From Streptomyces sp. NBC_00483 (GTDB lineage: Bacteria > Actinomycetota > Actinomycetes > Streptomycetales > Streptomycetaceae), in the NCBI RefSeq assembly GCF_036013745.1, contig NZ_CP107880.1, positions 7,812,001 through 7,876,000 of the forward strand: a stretch of 64,000 nt of DNA, in the 5' to 3' direction. The notes under the pieces were generated by a model. That model saw nothing but the letters and a program-made list of their open reading frames with translations. It did no database searches and was not told where the DNA came from. Below, piece after piece: positions 41,311-49,948 of this stretch. The position numbers and the translations under genes were made by a program. Positions within the stretch are counted from its first letter, which is position 1, and every line of letters starts with the position of its first letter.

Positions 41311-42558
41311 TTACTGGAGTTGGGCGGTGAGTTCGGTGGTGGCCGCGGCGAGGGCCTGTCGGTCGGTGTCCGTCCAGTCGCGCTCGCGGGTGCTGTGGAC
41401 GGAGATCCAGCCGGTGAGCGGGGTGCGGGACTGTGCGGTGCCGGTCTGTGCGATGTCGGTCCGCGCGATGTCGGTCTGTTCGGTGTCGGTCTGTACGGGC
41501 GAGAGCATCTGCGCGCGTACGCCGTATACGTCGATCAGTGCCTCGGGCGGGTGCGGGGCCTCGCGGAAGTGCGGCTGCACCAGCGCCCGGCGCTCGGCCT
41601 CCAGCCACTCGACCGTGTTCAGGCGGCGCTGGTCGAGCGAGGCGTCGCGGCGGATGGAGCGCACGCCGGGGCCAAGCGCCTCGCCCGCGGTGAGGTCGAC
41701 GTGCAGCCCGTGTTCGGGCAGGTCGACGCGGAACGTCGTGCGGTCGGCGCCGGTCGCCGCCAGCAGCGACTCCAAAGTGCTCTGAACCTGTGCGCGCAGA
41801 CTGCCGTCGCGCAGCAACTGCCCGTGCCCGGACCACGACGGACGCGCCCCGGCAAGGTCGAGCGCCCGCCACAGCGTCGCACTCACCGAGTCGAACACCG
41901 GGAGATCCAGGGCCCGTTCGAGCCGGTCCGCCTCGAAGGCGCCGTACACGTTCGTGCAGACGACGGCGACGGCCTGCGCTCCGTCGGTGGCCGCCGCCTC
42001 GATCTGGCGGGCCACGTCGGCGGGCGGGATCCGGGCGAAGGCCTCGTTGTCGTGCTCGCCGAAGGGCTCCGCGAGCACGCACTCCAGGCCCTCCTTCGCG
42101 TACGTCGACACGATCGCGTCGGCCACGTCGCGGGTGTAGGGCAGGGCGAGGCCGAGCCTGCTCACCCCGTAGGCGGCGCAGGCGTCGAGCAGCGCGAGCG
42201 TCGAGGTCGTCGCCGGGATGCCGGTCTCCGCGGTGAGCGCGGCGGCGAGGGCGCGGTCCCGCTCGATACCGAGCCAGGACCCCGACGTCCCGTTCCACAC
42301 CAGGACATCGACCTTGGCGTCGGCCAGCTGCCGGGCCGCCGCGAGCATCGGCTCGGGGGCGAACTGGGCGTCGCTGCCCGTGTCGAGGGCGATCCGGGTG
42401 ACCGGCACCCGCGCGAAGTGCGCGGTGGCGATCCCCGGCGCGCCCTGCAACAGCCCGTACGTCACGGGTTCGAGGCAGGTGTTGGAGGACGGCGTGAGCA
42501 TGCCTACGCGCAACGGGCGACGGTTCTCGCTCAACGAATGATTCACCGGATGATTCAT
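41311..42558 (-). CDS. Asp/Glu racemase-superfamily enzyme (arylmalonate decarboxylase/maleate isomerase-like) with C-terminal GAF domain
   Basis: 415 residues. Residues about 15-235 form the racemase-superfamily domain: LTPSSN (Asn26), then NGTSGSWLG where the first catalytic Cys of isomerases is replaced by Gly90, LPYTRD (Tyr141), and VVCTNVYG with Cys201. Gly plus one Cys, with these spacings, is the arylmalonate-decarboxylase pattern. Residues about 245-415 look like a GAF domain ([17 protein letters not shown]), unusual for this family, with a repetitive loop at 356-378. ATG overlaps the upstream MFS stop as ATGA. It may be a decarboxylase, an isomerase, or a sensor-regulated form of either. 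Confidence 0.78.
   Translation of the reverse strand: MNHPVNHSLSENRRPLRVGMLTPSSNTCLEPVTYGLLQGAPGIATAHFARVPVTRIALDTGSDAQFAPEPMLAAARQLADAKVDVLVWNGTSGSWLGIERDRALAAALTAETGIPATTSTLALLDACAAYGVSRLGLALPYTRDVADAIVSTYAKEGLECVLAEPFGEHDNEAFARIPPADVARQIEAAATDGAQAVAVVCTNVYGAFEADRLERALDLPVFDSVSATLWRALDLAGARPSWSGHGQLLRDGSLRAQVQSTLESLLAATGADRTTFRVDLPEHGLHVDLTAGEALGPGVRSIRRDASLDQRRLNTVEWLEAERRALVQPHFREAPHPPEALIDVYGVRAQMLSPVQTDTEQTDIARTDIAQTGTAQSRTPLTGWISVHSTRERDWTDTDRQALAAATTELTAQLQ
41442..41500. repeat. 15-bp tandem repeats inside the GAF-domain coding region
   Basis: Units CGGTCTGTGCGATGT (41442), CGGTCCGCGCGATGT (41457) and CGGTCTGTTCGGTGT (41472), with a partial copy at 41487, encode a TDIAQ/TDIAR-like peptide repeat. 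The unit length keeps the frame, so copy number can vary without breaking the gene. Confidence 0.75.
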
Positions 42559-43889
42559 CGGACGACGAGCCTCCTCGAGTAGTCGATGACCAGGGACGCG
42601 GCGGTGAACAGCAGCGCCGCGCCGACGAAGTACAGCAGCGCCCACGTGTAGGAGCCGGTGCCGCCGACGATGAAGCCGACGGCGATGGGCGTGACGATCC
42701 CCGCGATGTTGCCGGACAGGTTCATGGCGGCGCCGACCACGCCCGCGTTGGCGCGACCGCCGAGCGTGGAGGGAAGCGCCCAGTACAGGCCCGCCCAGCG
42801 CAGGAAGAACAGCACGACGGAGAGCAGCGCGACCGCCGTCATCGCGTCCGGAACGAGTACGACGCCGAGCAGGCCCGCCGTCACGGCCGCGCCCGCGATC
42901 CCCATCAGCGTGCGCAGCACGGTGTTGGCCGCGGTGCCGCGCGAGCGCCAGTGGTCGGCGAGCCAGCCGCCGATCAGCTCGCCGACGAACCCGGCGCCGA
43001 AGATGACGAGCGTGGACCAGCCGATGGACTTGATGTCGAAGCCCTTGGTCTCCGACAGGTACAGCGGGCCCCAGGTGAGCAGCCCGTAGAAGACGCCGTT
43101 GAAGCCCATCCAGCCCAGGCACATGCCCCAGAACGAGCGGTACTTGACGTAGTCGCGCAGCTTCGCCGGCCGGTCCTCGCCGGGCGCGGCGGCGTCCTCG
43201 GCGGCGTGCGCCCGCTCGATGTACGTCGCCTCTGCCTCGTTCACGCCCGCGTGCTCGCGCGGGGTGTCGCGCAGGTAGCGCAGGGCGAGGAAGCCGACCG
43301 CCACGGTCACCGCGCCCGCGACGACGAAGCTGATCCGCCAGCTGCCCGTCCAGGCGATGAGCCCGGAGATGGCGATGCCGCCGAGCGCGGAGCCGAGCGG
43401 GGCGCCGCCGTCCATGAGGACCGCGCCGCGCCCGCGTTCCTTCGCGGGCAGCCAGTGCGCGCTCAGCTTGCCGCCGGCCGGCATCACCGGGGCCTCGACC
43501 GCGCCGAGCGCGAGCCGGGCCGCGAGCAGCGAGCCGACGCCGGTGGCGGCCGCCGTGGCGCCGGTCGCGACACCCCAGCCGATGGTGGCGCCGCCGGCCA
43601 TCCGGCGCGGCCCGAACCGGTCGATCAGCCGTCCGCCGGGGATCTGCATCAGCGCGTACGTCCAGAAGAACGCGCTCAGGACGAAGCCGGTGACCTCCTT
43701 CGACAGATGCAGATCCTTGGTGATCAGCGGCAGCGCCACGGACACGGAGCCGCGGTCGATGTAGTTCAGCGTGACGATGCCGAGGAGGAGCAGAAACACC
43801 TTCCAACGCGTGCGGCTGGGCGGGGACTTGGTGGTTCTCGTGTCCGGTGCGGCCGCGTCGGCGACCTGCGGCGGATTGGCTGACTGCAT
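42555..43889 (-). CDS. MFS transporter, anion:cation symporter (ACS) family
   Basis: 444 residues, twelve helices. The first helix has LNYIDRGSVSVALP, typical of ACS carriers such as tartrate, phthalate or galactarate importers. The GGRLIDRFGPRR signature follows. ATG at 43889 with GAGGG upstream. It is first in the operon with the Asp/Glu-racemase-like enzyme (ATGA overlap) and the deacetylase-fold hydrolase, and is divergent from the GntR gene. An organic acid is the likely substrate. Confidence 0.9.
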   Translation of the reverse strand: MQSANPPQVADAAAPDTRTTKSPPSRTRWKVFLLLLGIVTLNYIDRGSVSVALPLITKDLHLSKEVTGFVLSAFFWTYALMQIPGGRLIDRFGPRRMAGGATIGWGVATGATAAATGVGSLLAARLALGAVEAPVMPAGGKLSAHWLPAKERGRGAVLMDGGAPLGSALGGIAISGLIAWTGSWRISFVVAGAVTVAVGFLALRYLRDTPREHAGVNEAEATYIERAHAAEDAAAPGEDRPAKLRDYVKYRSFWGMCLGWMGFNGVFYGLLTWGPLYLSETKGFDIKSIGWSTLVIFGAGFVGELIGGWLADHWRSRGTAANTVLRTLMGIAGAAVTAGLLGVVLVPDAMTAVALLSVVLFFLRWAGLYWALPSTLGGRANAGVVGAAMNLSGNIAGIVTPIAVGFIVGGTGSYTWALLYFVGAALLFTAASLVIDYSRRLVVR

Positions 43890-43970
43890 GGCAAACCCTC
43901 TGTTGACGGGACCCCGAAGGTCCACGGTCCGGACAGGTGGGCACGCTTGTGACGTGCAGTGCACGAGCTA

Positions 43971-44025
43971 TGGCATACCAAAGAAAGCGGATCGGACCGT
44001 CGTCCGTCAAGGCGTTGGTATACCG
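43971..44025. promoter_or_regulatory. Paired GntR-type operators in the MFS/GntR divergent region
   Basis: TGGCATACCA (43971-43980) and TTGGTATACCG (44015-44025) share the GGYATACC core. The second is identical over 11 bases to 40285-40295. Their position suits repression of both the MFS operon and the regulator. Confidence 0.7.
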
Positions 44026-44064
44026 TGAGCATCAATTCACGGGGAGGAAACGGGGGGAGGGCGC

Positions 44065-44763
44065 ATGGCACAGGCGGGGTCCGGCGAGCCGGGCTGGCTG
44101 CGCGATCAGGTCTGCGAGGGCATCAGGGACCGGATCATCTCCGGCCAACTGCGGCCGGGGGACCGGCTGTTGGAGCGGGACGTCGCCGAGGAGTTCGGGG
44201 TGTCCCGGATCCCGGTGCGCGAGGCGATCAGGGTGCTGCTCAGCGAGGGCTTCCTGGAGGCGGTCTCCGCCCGCAAGATCGTCGTCAAGCAGCTCGCGTT
44301 CCAGGACGTGCTCGACCTCTTCGACCTGCGCGAGGCCCTGGAGGTGCTCGCCGTGCGGCGCGCCACGGAGCGGGCCCAGAAGCCGCAGATCGCCGCGCTG
44401 GGACGGCTGTTGACCAGCGCGGAGCGGGCCACCCGCACCGGGAAGCCCGCCCGCATCTCCCGCGCGAACACGGACTTCCACCACCACATCGTGGAGATTG
44501 CGGGCAACACGCTGCTCGCCAGCACCCTGCAACCTCTGGAAGGCCGGATGCGCTGGCTGTTCCAACAGGTCGACGACCCGCACGCGGTGTGGGAGGAACA
44601 TCAGGCCCTGTACGAGGCGATCAGGACGGGAGACGTGGACCTCGCGGCCGACCGCGCCCTCCACCACGTACGCCACTACCGTGAGGTGGCGATGCGGGTG
44701 CTGTTCGGCGCGGAGGCCCTGGACGGCCGGGAAGAAGCCACCGGCGCCGCCCGGGAACCCTGA
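44065..44763 (+). CDS. GntR-family regulator, FCD subfamily
   Basis: 232 residues. The winged helix has GDRLLERDVAEEFGVSRIPVREAIRVL; the FCD domain has DFHHHIVEIAGNTLL. The ATG at 44065 is preceded by GGAGGG. It most likely represses the MFS and NCS1 operons through the TTGGTATACC sites, and is released by a pathway compound, as in other FCD regulators of organic-acid use. Confidence 0.9.
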   Translation: MAQAGSGEPGWLRDQVCEGIRDRIISGQLRPGDRLLERDVAEEFGVSRIPVREAIRVLLSEGFLEAVSARKIVVKQLAFQDVLDLFDLREALEVLAVRRATERAQKPQIAALGRLLTSAERATRTGKPARISRANTDFHHHIVEIAGNTLLASTLQPLEGRMRWLFQQVDDPHAVWEEHQALYEAIRTGDVDLAADRALHHVRHYREVAMRVLFGAEALDGREEATGAAREP

Positions 44764-44832
44764 CAAATGTCATGGGCGGGTCGTGGACGGGCTCACTGCC
44801 GCCGCGACCGGCTCCGCGCCGACCATGAACCC

Positions 44833-45234
44833 ATGGACACTCCGGTACCCACCCATCAGGCCCTTCGCCCCGTCAAGCGGCTCGTCGCCGCGTATCTCGC
44901 GCTCAGCGTCGCGACCCTCGTGGCCGTGGTCCTGCTGCGCGACGACTCCTCGGTCGTCGACGACGCGGTGTGGACCCGCACGGTCCTCGTCGTCGCCAGC
45001 GCCGTGTTCACCTACGCCTTCGCCGCCCACGCGGCCCGCGGCTCGCGCCGCGCCTACCTCCGGCTGCGGCTGGTGACGGCCGTGATGCTCGTGGCCGTCG
45101 TGGTGATCGTCGCGCTGCCCGGTCTCTTCCCGGTGTGGCTGCGTGTCGAGCAGAGCGTGTGCGGGCTGCTGCTGCTCGGTGTCGTGATCATCGCCAACGG
45201 CCGGGGCGTCCGCGCCCACTTCCCCTCCCGGTGA
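44833..45234 (+). CDS. Small integral membrane protein
   Basis: 133 residues with four hydrophobic segments (about 18-35, 47-65, 78-95 and 108-122). No named family is recognised. The ATG at 44833 lacks a strong ribosome site; an in-frame ATG at 44767 would add a soluble Arg-rich stretch. It precedes the histidine kinase gene in the same direction with a 38-base gap and may act with it. Confidence 0.7.
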   Translation: MDTPVPTHQALRPVKRLVAAYLALSVATLVAVVLLRDDSSVVDDAVWTRTVLVVASAVFTYAFAAHAARGSRRAYLRLRLVTAVMLVAVVVIVALPGLFPVWLRVEQSVCGLLLLGVVIIANGRGVRAHFPSR

Positions 45235-45272
45235 CGATGCCGCAGGTCGTCGGCGGTGTTAGCGTGCCCGCC

Positions 45273-46496
45273 ATGGAGGAGCAGGGGACCGGGGCCGCGG
45301 ACCGTGATCCGCAGCGCTGGTCCCAGGGCTGGCGGCGGGCGGGACTCGCCGCCGGAATGCTCGCCTATCCGATCGTGACGGCGGTCGGCGTCGCCCAGTA
45401 CGCCACGGGCGGGGCGGCCGTCGCCGGTTACGCCCTCCTGGTCGCGTTCTGCTGCTGCTACGCAGCCGCCATGGCGATGCTGGGCCGGGGCGCCGAGCGG
45501 CGGATCACGGCGGTGCTCGGCTGCGTGATGACCGCCCTCTTCCTCGCGACGCTGCCCTTCGCCCACGAGTACGCCTTCTTCCTGTGCGCGGTGCTCGTTT
45601 CGTTCACCGCGGCGCTCCTGCCGCGGCACGGACTCGTGGTCATCGCGGCCGCGGCCCTCGCCGCGCTCGTCGTGCCGTGGGCTGTGCGGCCCTGGCACAG
45701 CGGACTCGGCTGGCTGGAGGCCATCGCCATCGTCTTCACCGCGCTCACCGTGTACGCGTTCCGGGAGATCACCCTGTCGAACCGGGCGCTCGTCGCGGCC
45801 CGCGCCGAGGTCGCCGACCTCGCGTCCCAGGCCGAACGGGACCGGATCGCCCGCGATCTGCACGACCTGCTCGGCCACTCGCTCACCGTCATCACCGTGA
45901 AGAGCGGACTCGCCCGCAGGCTCGCGGCGCAGGGGTCGCCGCGCGCCATCGACGAGATCACCGAGGTCGAGCAGCTCTCCCGGCAGGCCCTGAGAGACGT
46001 GCGGGCCGCGGTCACGGGCTACCGGGAGGTGACTCTCGCCGGTGAACTGGCCCGCGGGCGCGAACTGTTGCGGGCCGCCGGGATCGAGGCGGAGCTGCCC
46101 TCGGCGACCGACGCGCCTGCCGGGGACCGCAGGGAACTGTTCGGGTGGGCCGTACGGGAGGGCCTGACCAACGTCGTCCGGCACGCGCGGGCGACCCGCT
46201 GCACCGTCGAGCTGACCCCGGCGTCCGTGGAGATCCGCGACGACGGCGTGGGCGGCACGGCCGCCGCGGGCAACGGGCTGACCGGGCTGCGGGAGCGGGC
46301 GGCGGCCGCCGGCGGAGCGGTACGGGCGGGGCCGGGACCGGAGGGCGGCTGGGTGTTGCGGGTGTCCGTGCCCACGTCGCCGCGCGACCCCGCCCTCGCC
46401 CCCGCGTACGAAGGCAGCCCGCACGACCGCGCTTCCGCGTACGAAGGATCCCCGCGCGACCCCGCCCCCGCGCACGAAGGAAACGAGTCCGCATGA
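45273..46496 (+). CDS. Sensor histidine kinase, NarL/DesK type
   Basis: 407 residues. About five hydrophobic segments (about 25-160) form a membrane sensor without a large outer loop. The HisKA_3 phospho-acceptor is RDLHDLLGHSL, and the ATPase domain has GLTNVVRHARA and DDGVGG-NGLTGLRERA. The ATG at 45273 has only a weak site; TTAGCGT 10-15 bases upstream could be a -10 element of a leaderless transcript, and an ATG at 45237 is also in frame. The C-terminal 30 residues are an 11-residue repeat. Its stop overlaps the response regulator start (ATGA). Confidence 0.88.
   Translation: MEEQGTGAADRDPQRWSQGWRRAGLAAGMLAYPIVTAVGVAQYATGGAAVAGYALLVAFCCCYAAAMAMLGRGAERRITAVLGCVMTALFLATLPFAHEYAFFLCAVLVSFTAALLPRHGLVVIAAAALAALVVPWAVRPWHSGLGWLEAIAIVFTALTVYAFREITLSNRALVAARAEVADLASQAERDRIARDLHDLLGHSLTVITVKSGLARRLAAQGSPRAIDEITEVEQLSRQALRDVRAAVTGYREVTLAGELARGRELLRAAGIEAELPSATDAPAGDRRELFGWAVREGLTNVVRHARATRCTVELTPASVEIRDDGVGGTAAAGNGLTGLRERAAAAGGAVRAGPGPEGGWVLRVSVPTSPRDPALAPAYEGSPHDRASAYEGSPRDPAPAHEGNESA
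46404..46490. repeat. 33-bp tandem repeats in the kinase C-terminal coding region
   Basis: The segment GCGTACGAAGG starts at 46404 and 46437, and GCGCACGAAGG at 46470, a 33-base period. It encodes AYEGSPHDRAS, AYEGSPRDPAP and AHEGNES, an in-frame tail outside the kinase fold. Confidence 0.8.
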
Positions 46497-47098
46497 TCCG
46501 GCTGCTGCTCGCCGACGACCAGGACCTCATCCGCAGCGCCCTTTCCGCGCTGCTGGATCTCGAGGACGACTTCGAGGTCGTCGCCGCCGTCGACCGCGGC
46601 GACAAGGTCGTCGCCGCCGCGCGGGCGCACCGTCCCGACGTCGCGCTCCTCGACATCGAGATGCCGGGGCGCGACGGGCTCGAGGCGGCGGCGGACCTGG
46701 CCGAACAGGTGCCGGAGTGCCGCGTCGTCGTGCTCACCACGTTCGGGCGGGCGGGGTATCTGCGGCGGGCCATGGCGGCAGGCGCGCTGGGGTTCGTGGT
46801 GAAGGACGCGCCGCCCGAGGTCCTCGCCGATGCCGTCCGCCGGGTGGCCCGCGGCCAGCGGGTCGTCGACCCGGACCTCGCCGCGGCCACGCTGGCGGCC
46901 GGCGAGTCCCCGCTGACCCGGCGGGAACGGGACGTGCTGCACGCGGCGCGGGCGGGCGGCACGGTGGCGGACATCGCGGCGGCCCTGTTCCTCTCGGAGG
47001 GGACCGTGCGCAACTACCTGTCGTCCGTCATCGCCAAGACCGGCACGCGCAACCGGATGGAGGCGGTGCGGGTGGCGGACGAACGGGGCTGGCTGTAG
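46493..47098 (+). CDS. Response regulator, NarL/FixJ type
   Basis: 201 residues. Receiver domain with Asp8/Asp9 and the phosphorylated Asp54 (ALLDIEMPGRDG), then a LuxR-type helix-turn-helix (LTRRERDVLHAARAG, LSEGTVRNYLSSVIAKTG). It is the partner of the kinase encoded directly upstream. It ends 17 bases from the convergent peptide-export ABC gene; whether it controls that locus is open. Confidence 0.92.
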   Translation: MIRLLLADDQDLIRSALSALLDLEDDFEVVAAVDRGDKVVAAARAHRPDVALLDIEMPGRDGLEAAADLAEQVPECRVVVLTTFGRAGYLRRAMAAGALGFVVKDAPPEVLADAVRRVARGQRVVDPDLAAATLAAGESPLTRRERDVLHAARAGGTVADIAAALFLSEGTVRNYLSSVIAKTGTRNRMEAVRVADERGWL

Positions 47099-47115
47099 GG
47101 GCGGCGCCCCCGGCG

Positions 47116-49947
47116 TCACGCCATCTGCCGCCGCACCAACTCGTGCAACCGCCCACCCGTATCCGCCAACAGCTCCTCGGGCGACCCCTGTTGGACCACC
47201 CGCCCCGCCGACATCACAACAACCCGGTCCGCATCCATGACCGTCGACAACCGGTGCGCGATGACCACCCGCGACGCCCGGAGGGCCTTCGTGCTGTCGA
47301 TCACGATCCGCTGCGTCTCATTGTCGAGCGCACTCGTCGCCTCGTCGAAGAAGAGGATCCGCGGTCGCCGGATCAGCGCCTGCGCGATCATCAGCCGCTG
47401 ACGCTGCCCGCCGGAGACCGCGCCGCCGCCCGAGATCATCGTGTGCAGCCCCATCGGCATCCGCTTGATGTCCTCCGCGAGGCCCGCCATCTCGGCCGCC
47501 GCCATCGCCTCCTCCTGCGTGAAGGACTCGGCGCCGCAGATGCAGTCGAGGATCGACCCGCTCAGCGGCTGGGCGTTCTGAAGGACGACGCCGCACTGGC
47601 GCCGCACCGCCGCCTGGTCGAGCGCCGAGAGGTCCTGACCGTCGTACAGGACGCTGCCGTACGCCGGGGCGTCGAAGCCGATCAGCAGGCGCAGCAGCGT
47701 GGACTTGCCGCAGCCGCTCTCGCCGACCACCGCCACGAACTCGCCGGGCTGGATGGACACGTTCACGTCGTCGAGGACCAGCGGCCCGTCGTCGGTGTAG
47801 CGGAAGGAGACGCCCCGCGCCTCCAGGGCGCCGGTCAGCTCGCCCGGCTGCGTGGCCGCCTCGCGGACCTCGGGCTTCTCGTCGAGCACCGGCTTGATCT
47901 GCTCGAACATGGGCAGGACCGCGGCCGCCGAGATCAGCGCGCCGGTCAGCTGGGTCACCGACGTCAGGAGCATCGTCACCGACGTGTTGAAGGTGAGGAA
48001 GGACGCCGCCGACATGGAGCCGCGGGCCGGCCCCGCGAGCAGCATGAACATCACGAGCGAGCACAGCGGGAGATAGACCGAGTTGAGGACCGTCGTCGCG
48101 TTCTTGATGCGTCCTGCCCTGCGCTGCAACTCCCGGGTGCGCGCGAACTCCTTCGCCCACGCCGCGTACGCGAAGCTCTCCGCGCCCGCGACCCGCAGCT
48201 TCGGCAGCCCGCGCAGCGTCTGGAACGCCTGGTTGTTGAGCTTGTTGCCGAGCTTCACCAGGCGGCGCTGCCAGCGCAGTTCGAGCAGGCCGAGCGTGAG
48301 GAAGACGGCCGCGACCAGGACCAGCATGCCGAGCGCCGCCATCGCCAGCGGGACGCTGTAAAGGAGGAGCATGACGAGGTTCATCGCGCCGACCGTCGTC
48401 GACTGGACGACGATCGGGCCCACGCCGGACAGCAGCCGTCTGATCGAGCTGATGCCCATCGCCGCGCTCGCCAGCTCACCCGTCGAGCGGGACGCGAAGA
48501 AGCGCGTCGGGAGCCTCAACAACCGGTCCCAGACCGCCGGTTGGAGGACGCTCTCCACTCTGCCCTCGATGCGCAGCACCGTGAGGTTCTGCAGCAGCAT
48601 GAACGCCGCCGTCACCACACTGGTGACCACGACCGCGAGGGAGACCTGCGTGATGAGGCTGGTCTGTGCGTTGGGGACGTACGTGCCGAGGACCTGGCCG
48701 GTCGCGATGGGCACGAGCGCGCCGAGGCCCACCGTGACCAGGCCCGCAAGGAGCAGCCTGCGGATGTCCTTCGTCATCGACTGCACGCTGAAGCGCATCA
48801 GCCGCAGCGGGGTCAGATCGCCGTCGGGGAGCGGGCGGTAGAGCATGATCGCCCGCTCTTCGAAGTCCTCCGCGTTGTCCTCGTCGACGCGGGTGCGCCG
48901 GTCGCCTGCCGGGTTCACCGTCTCGTATCCGCCGCGCCGGTACAGCAGCGCGACCGGGGCCCCGGACGAGGCCCGGTAGCCGACCAGCGGGCCCGCGTCG
49001 CGGCGCCACCAGTCCCCGGCGAGCCGTACGGGGCGGGTGCGGAGCCGGGAGGCCGTGGCGAGTTGCTCGACCGGGTCGAGGCGGTCGCTGACCGCGCCCA
49101 CGTGGTCGGGGTCGACGAGCCGGATGCCCGCCGCGTCCGCGACGACCTTGCAGGCCGCGTACGTGGCGTCGGCGCCCGCGTCGGAGGAGTTCCGGCGCCC
49201 GCGCTTGGTGCCCATGGACGCCAGCAGGGTGCGGTCGGCCTGCTCGCGGACGGCCTCGCCCGCGCGGATGCCGGCGGCGGCGCGGTCCTCGTGGGCGCTC
49301 TCCAGGCGCTCGATCCAGCGGTCGAGCGTGGAGAGCAGCCGCCACTGCTGGTTGACCATGCGCTGCCACAGGCCCGTGTCGACCAGCAGATCGGCCGCCG
49401 CGTCCGCCGCGTAGGCGGACCCGTACTGCACGCTGCCGGGCGCCAGTTGGGGCCACAGCACGTCGTCGTCGCCGAGGAAGGAGTCCCCCTGCACGTCGTG
49501 TGCGCCGACGGCGCGTCCGTCGAGCGGCGCCTCGAACAGGACCTGCTGCCCGCGGCCGACCCCGAGCGCGAAGGCCTCCTCCAGCAGGCTCCAGCCGTAC
49601 GAACCGGCCGCGTCATAGGAGGCCGGCGGCGCGTACGGCAGCTCGCGCAGCGGGATGCGGCGCACCGCGCAGCCGCTCAACGGCCGCCCCACGAGCGTGT
49701 GCTGGGTGCCCTCGACCGGGCCGAGCAGCAGCGTGCCCGGCTCCAGGCGGCCCAGGAAGTGCCAGTGCCCCTGGCTCTGCGCGTCCACCGCGAACAGGTC
49801 GAGCGCGCCGCCCGCGACGAGCCACAGCACGTGCGGGCCCTCCAGCGGCAGGCTGCGCAGGTCCGTGCAGTCGACGGGGGCGCCCAGGCCGCCGAAGGCC
49901 GCCACCACTTGGTCGGAGGAGGTGAACTCCTGGTGCAGGTCGGTCAT
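47116..49947 (-). CDS. NHLM-type peptide export ABC transporter, permease/ATPase without peptidase domain
   Basis: 943 residues. An N-terminal region of about 300 residues (partly cyclic-nucleotide-domain-like, LVAGGALDLFAV) precedes six helices and an ATPase domain with Walker A GESGCGKSTLL, signature VSGGQRQRLMIAQ and Walker B ILFFDEATSALD. This is the second ABC subunit of NHLM bacteriocin/microcin export systems (family knowledge). It starts 1 base after the stop of the peptidase-containing partner, with AAGGAG upstream. It likely forms a heterodimer with that partner to secrete the small peptide encoded at 53125. Confidence 0.88.
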   Translation of the reverse strand: MTDLHQEFTSSDQVVAAFGGLGAPVDCTDLRSLPLEGPHVLWLVAGGALDLFAVDAQSQGHWHFLGRLEPGTLLLGPVEGTQHTLVGRPLSGCAVRRIPLRELPYAPPASYDAAGSYGWSLLEEAFALGVGRGQQVLFEAPLDGRAVGAHDVQGDSFLGDDDVLWPQLAPGSVQYGSAYAADAAADLLVDTGLWQRMVNQQWRLLSTLDRWIERLESAHEDRAAAGIRAGEAVREQADRTLLASMGTKRGRRNSSDAGADATYAACKVVADAAGIRLVDPDHVGAVSDRLDPVEQLATASRLRTRPVRLAGDWWRRDAGPLVGYRASSGAPVALLYRRGGYETVNPAGDRRTRVDEDNAEDFEERAIMLYRPLPDGDLTPLRLMRFSVQSMTKDIRRLLLAGLVTVGLGALVPIATGQVLGTYVPNAQTSLITQVSLAVVVTSVVTAAFMLLQNLTVLRIEGRVESVLQPAVWDRLLRLPTRFFASRSTGELASAAMGISSIRRLLSGVGPIVVQSTTVGAMNLVMLLLYSVPLAMAALGMLVLVAAVFLTLGLLELRWQRRLVKLGNKLNNQAFQTLRGLPKLRVAGAESFAYAAWAKEFARTRELQRRAGRIKNATTVLNSVYLPLCSLVMFMLLAGPARGSMSAASFLTFNTSVTMLLTSVTQLTGALISAAAVLPMFEQIKPVLDEKPEVREAATQPGELTGALEARGVSFRYTDDGPLVLDDVNVSIQPGEFVAVVGESGCGKSTLLRLLIGFDAPAYGSVLYDGQDLSALDQAAVRRQCGVVLQNAQPLSGSILDCICGAESFTQEEAMAAAEMAGLAEDIKRMPMGLHTMISGGGAVSGGQRQRLMIAQALIRRPRILFFDEATSALDNETQRIVIDSTKALRASRVVIAHRLSTVMDADRVVVMSAGRVVQQGSPEELLADTGGRLHELVRRQMA

Positions 49948-49948
49948 G

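Noticed and set aside
46493..49947. Two-component system as the dedicated regulator of the peptide-export locus
   Set aside because: The genes are only convergent neighbours; no shared operator or operon structure supports the link.
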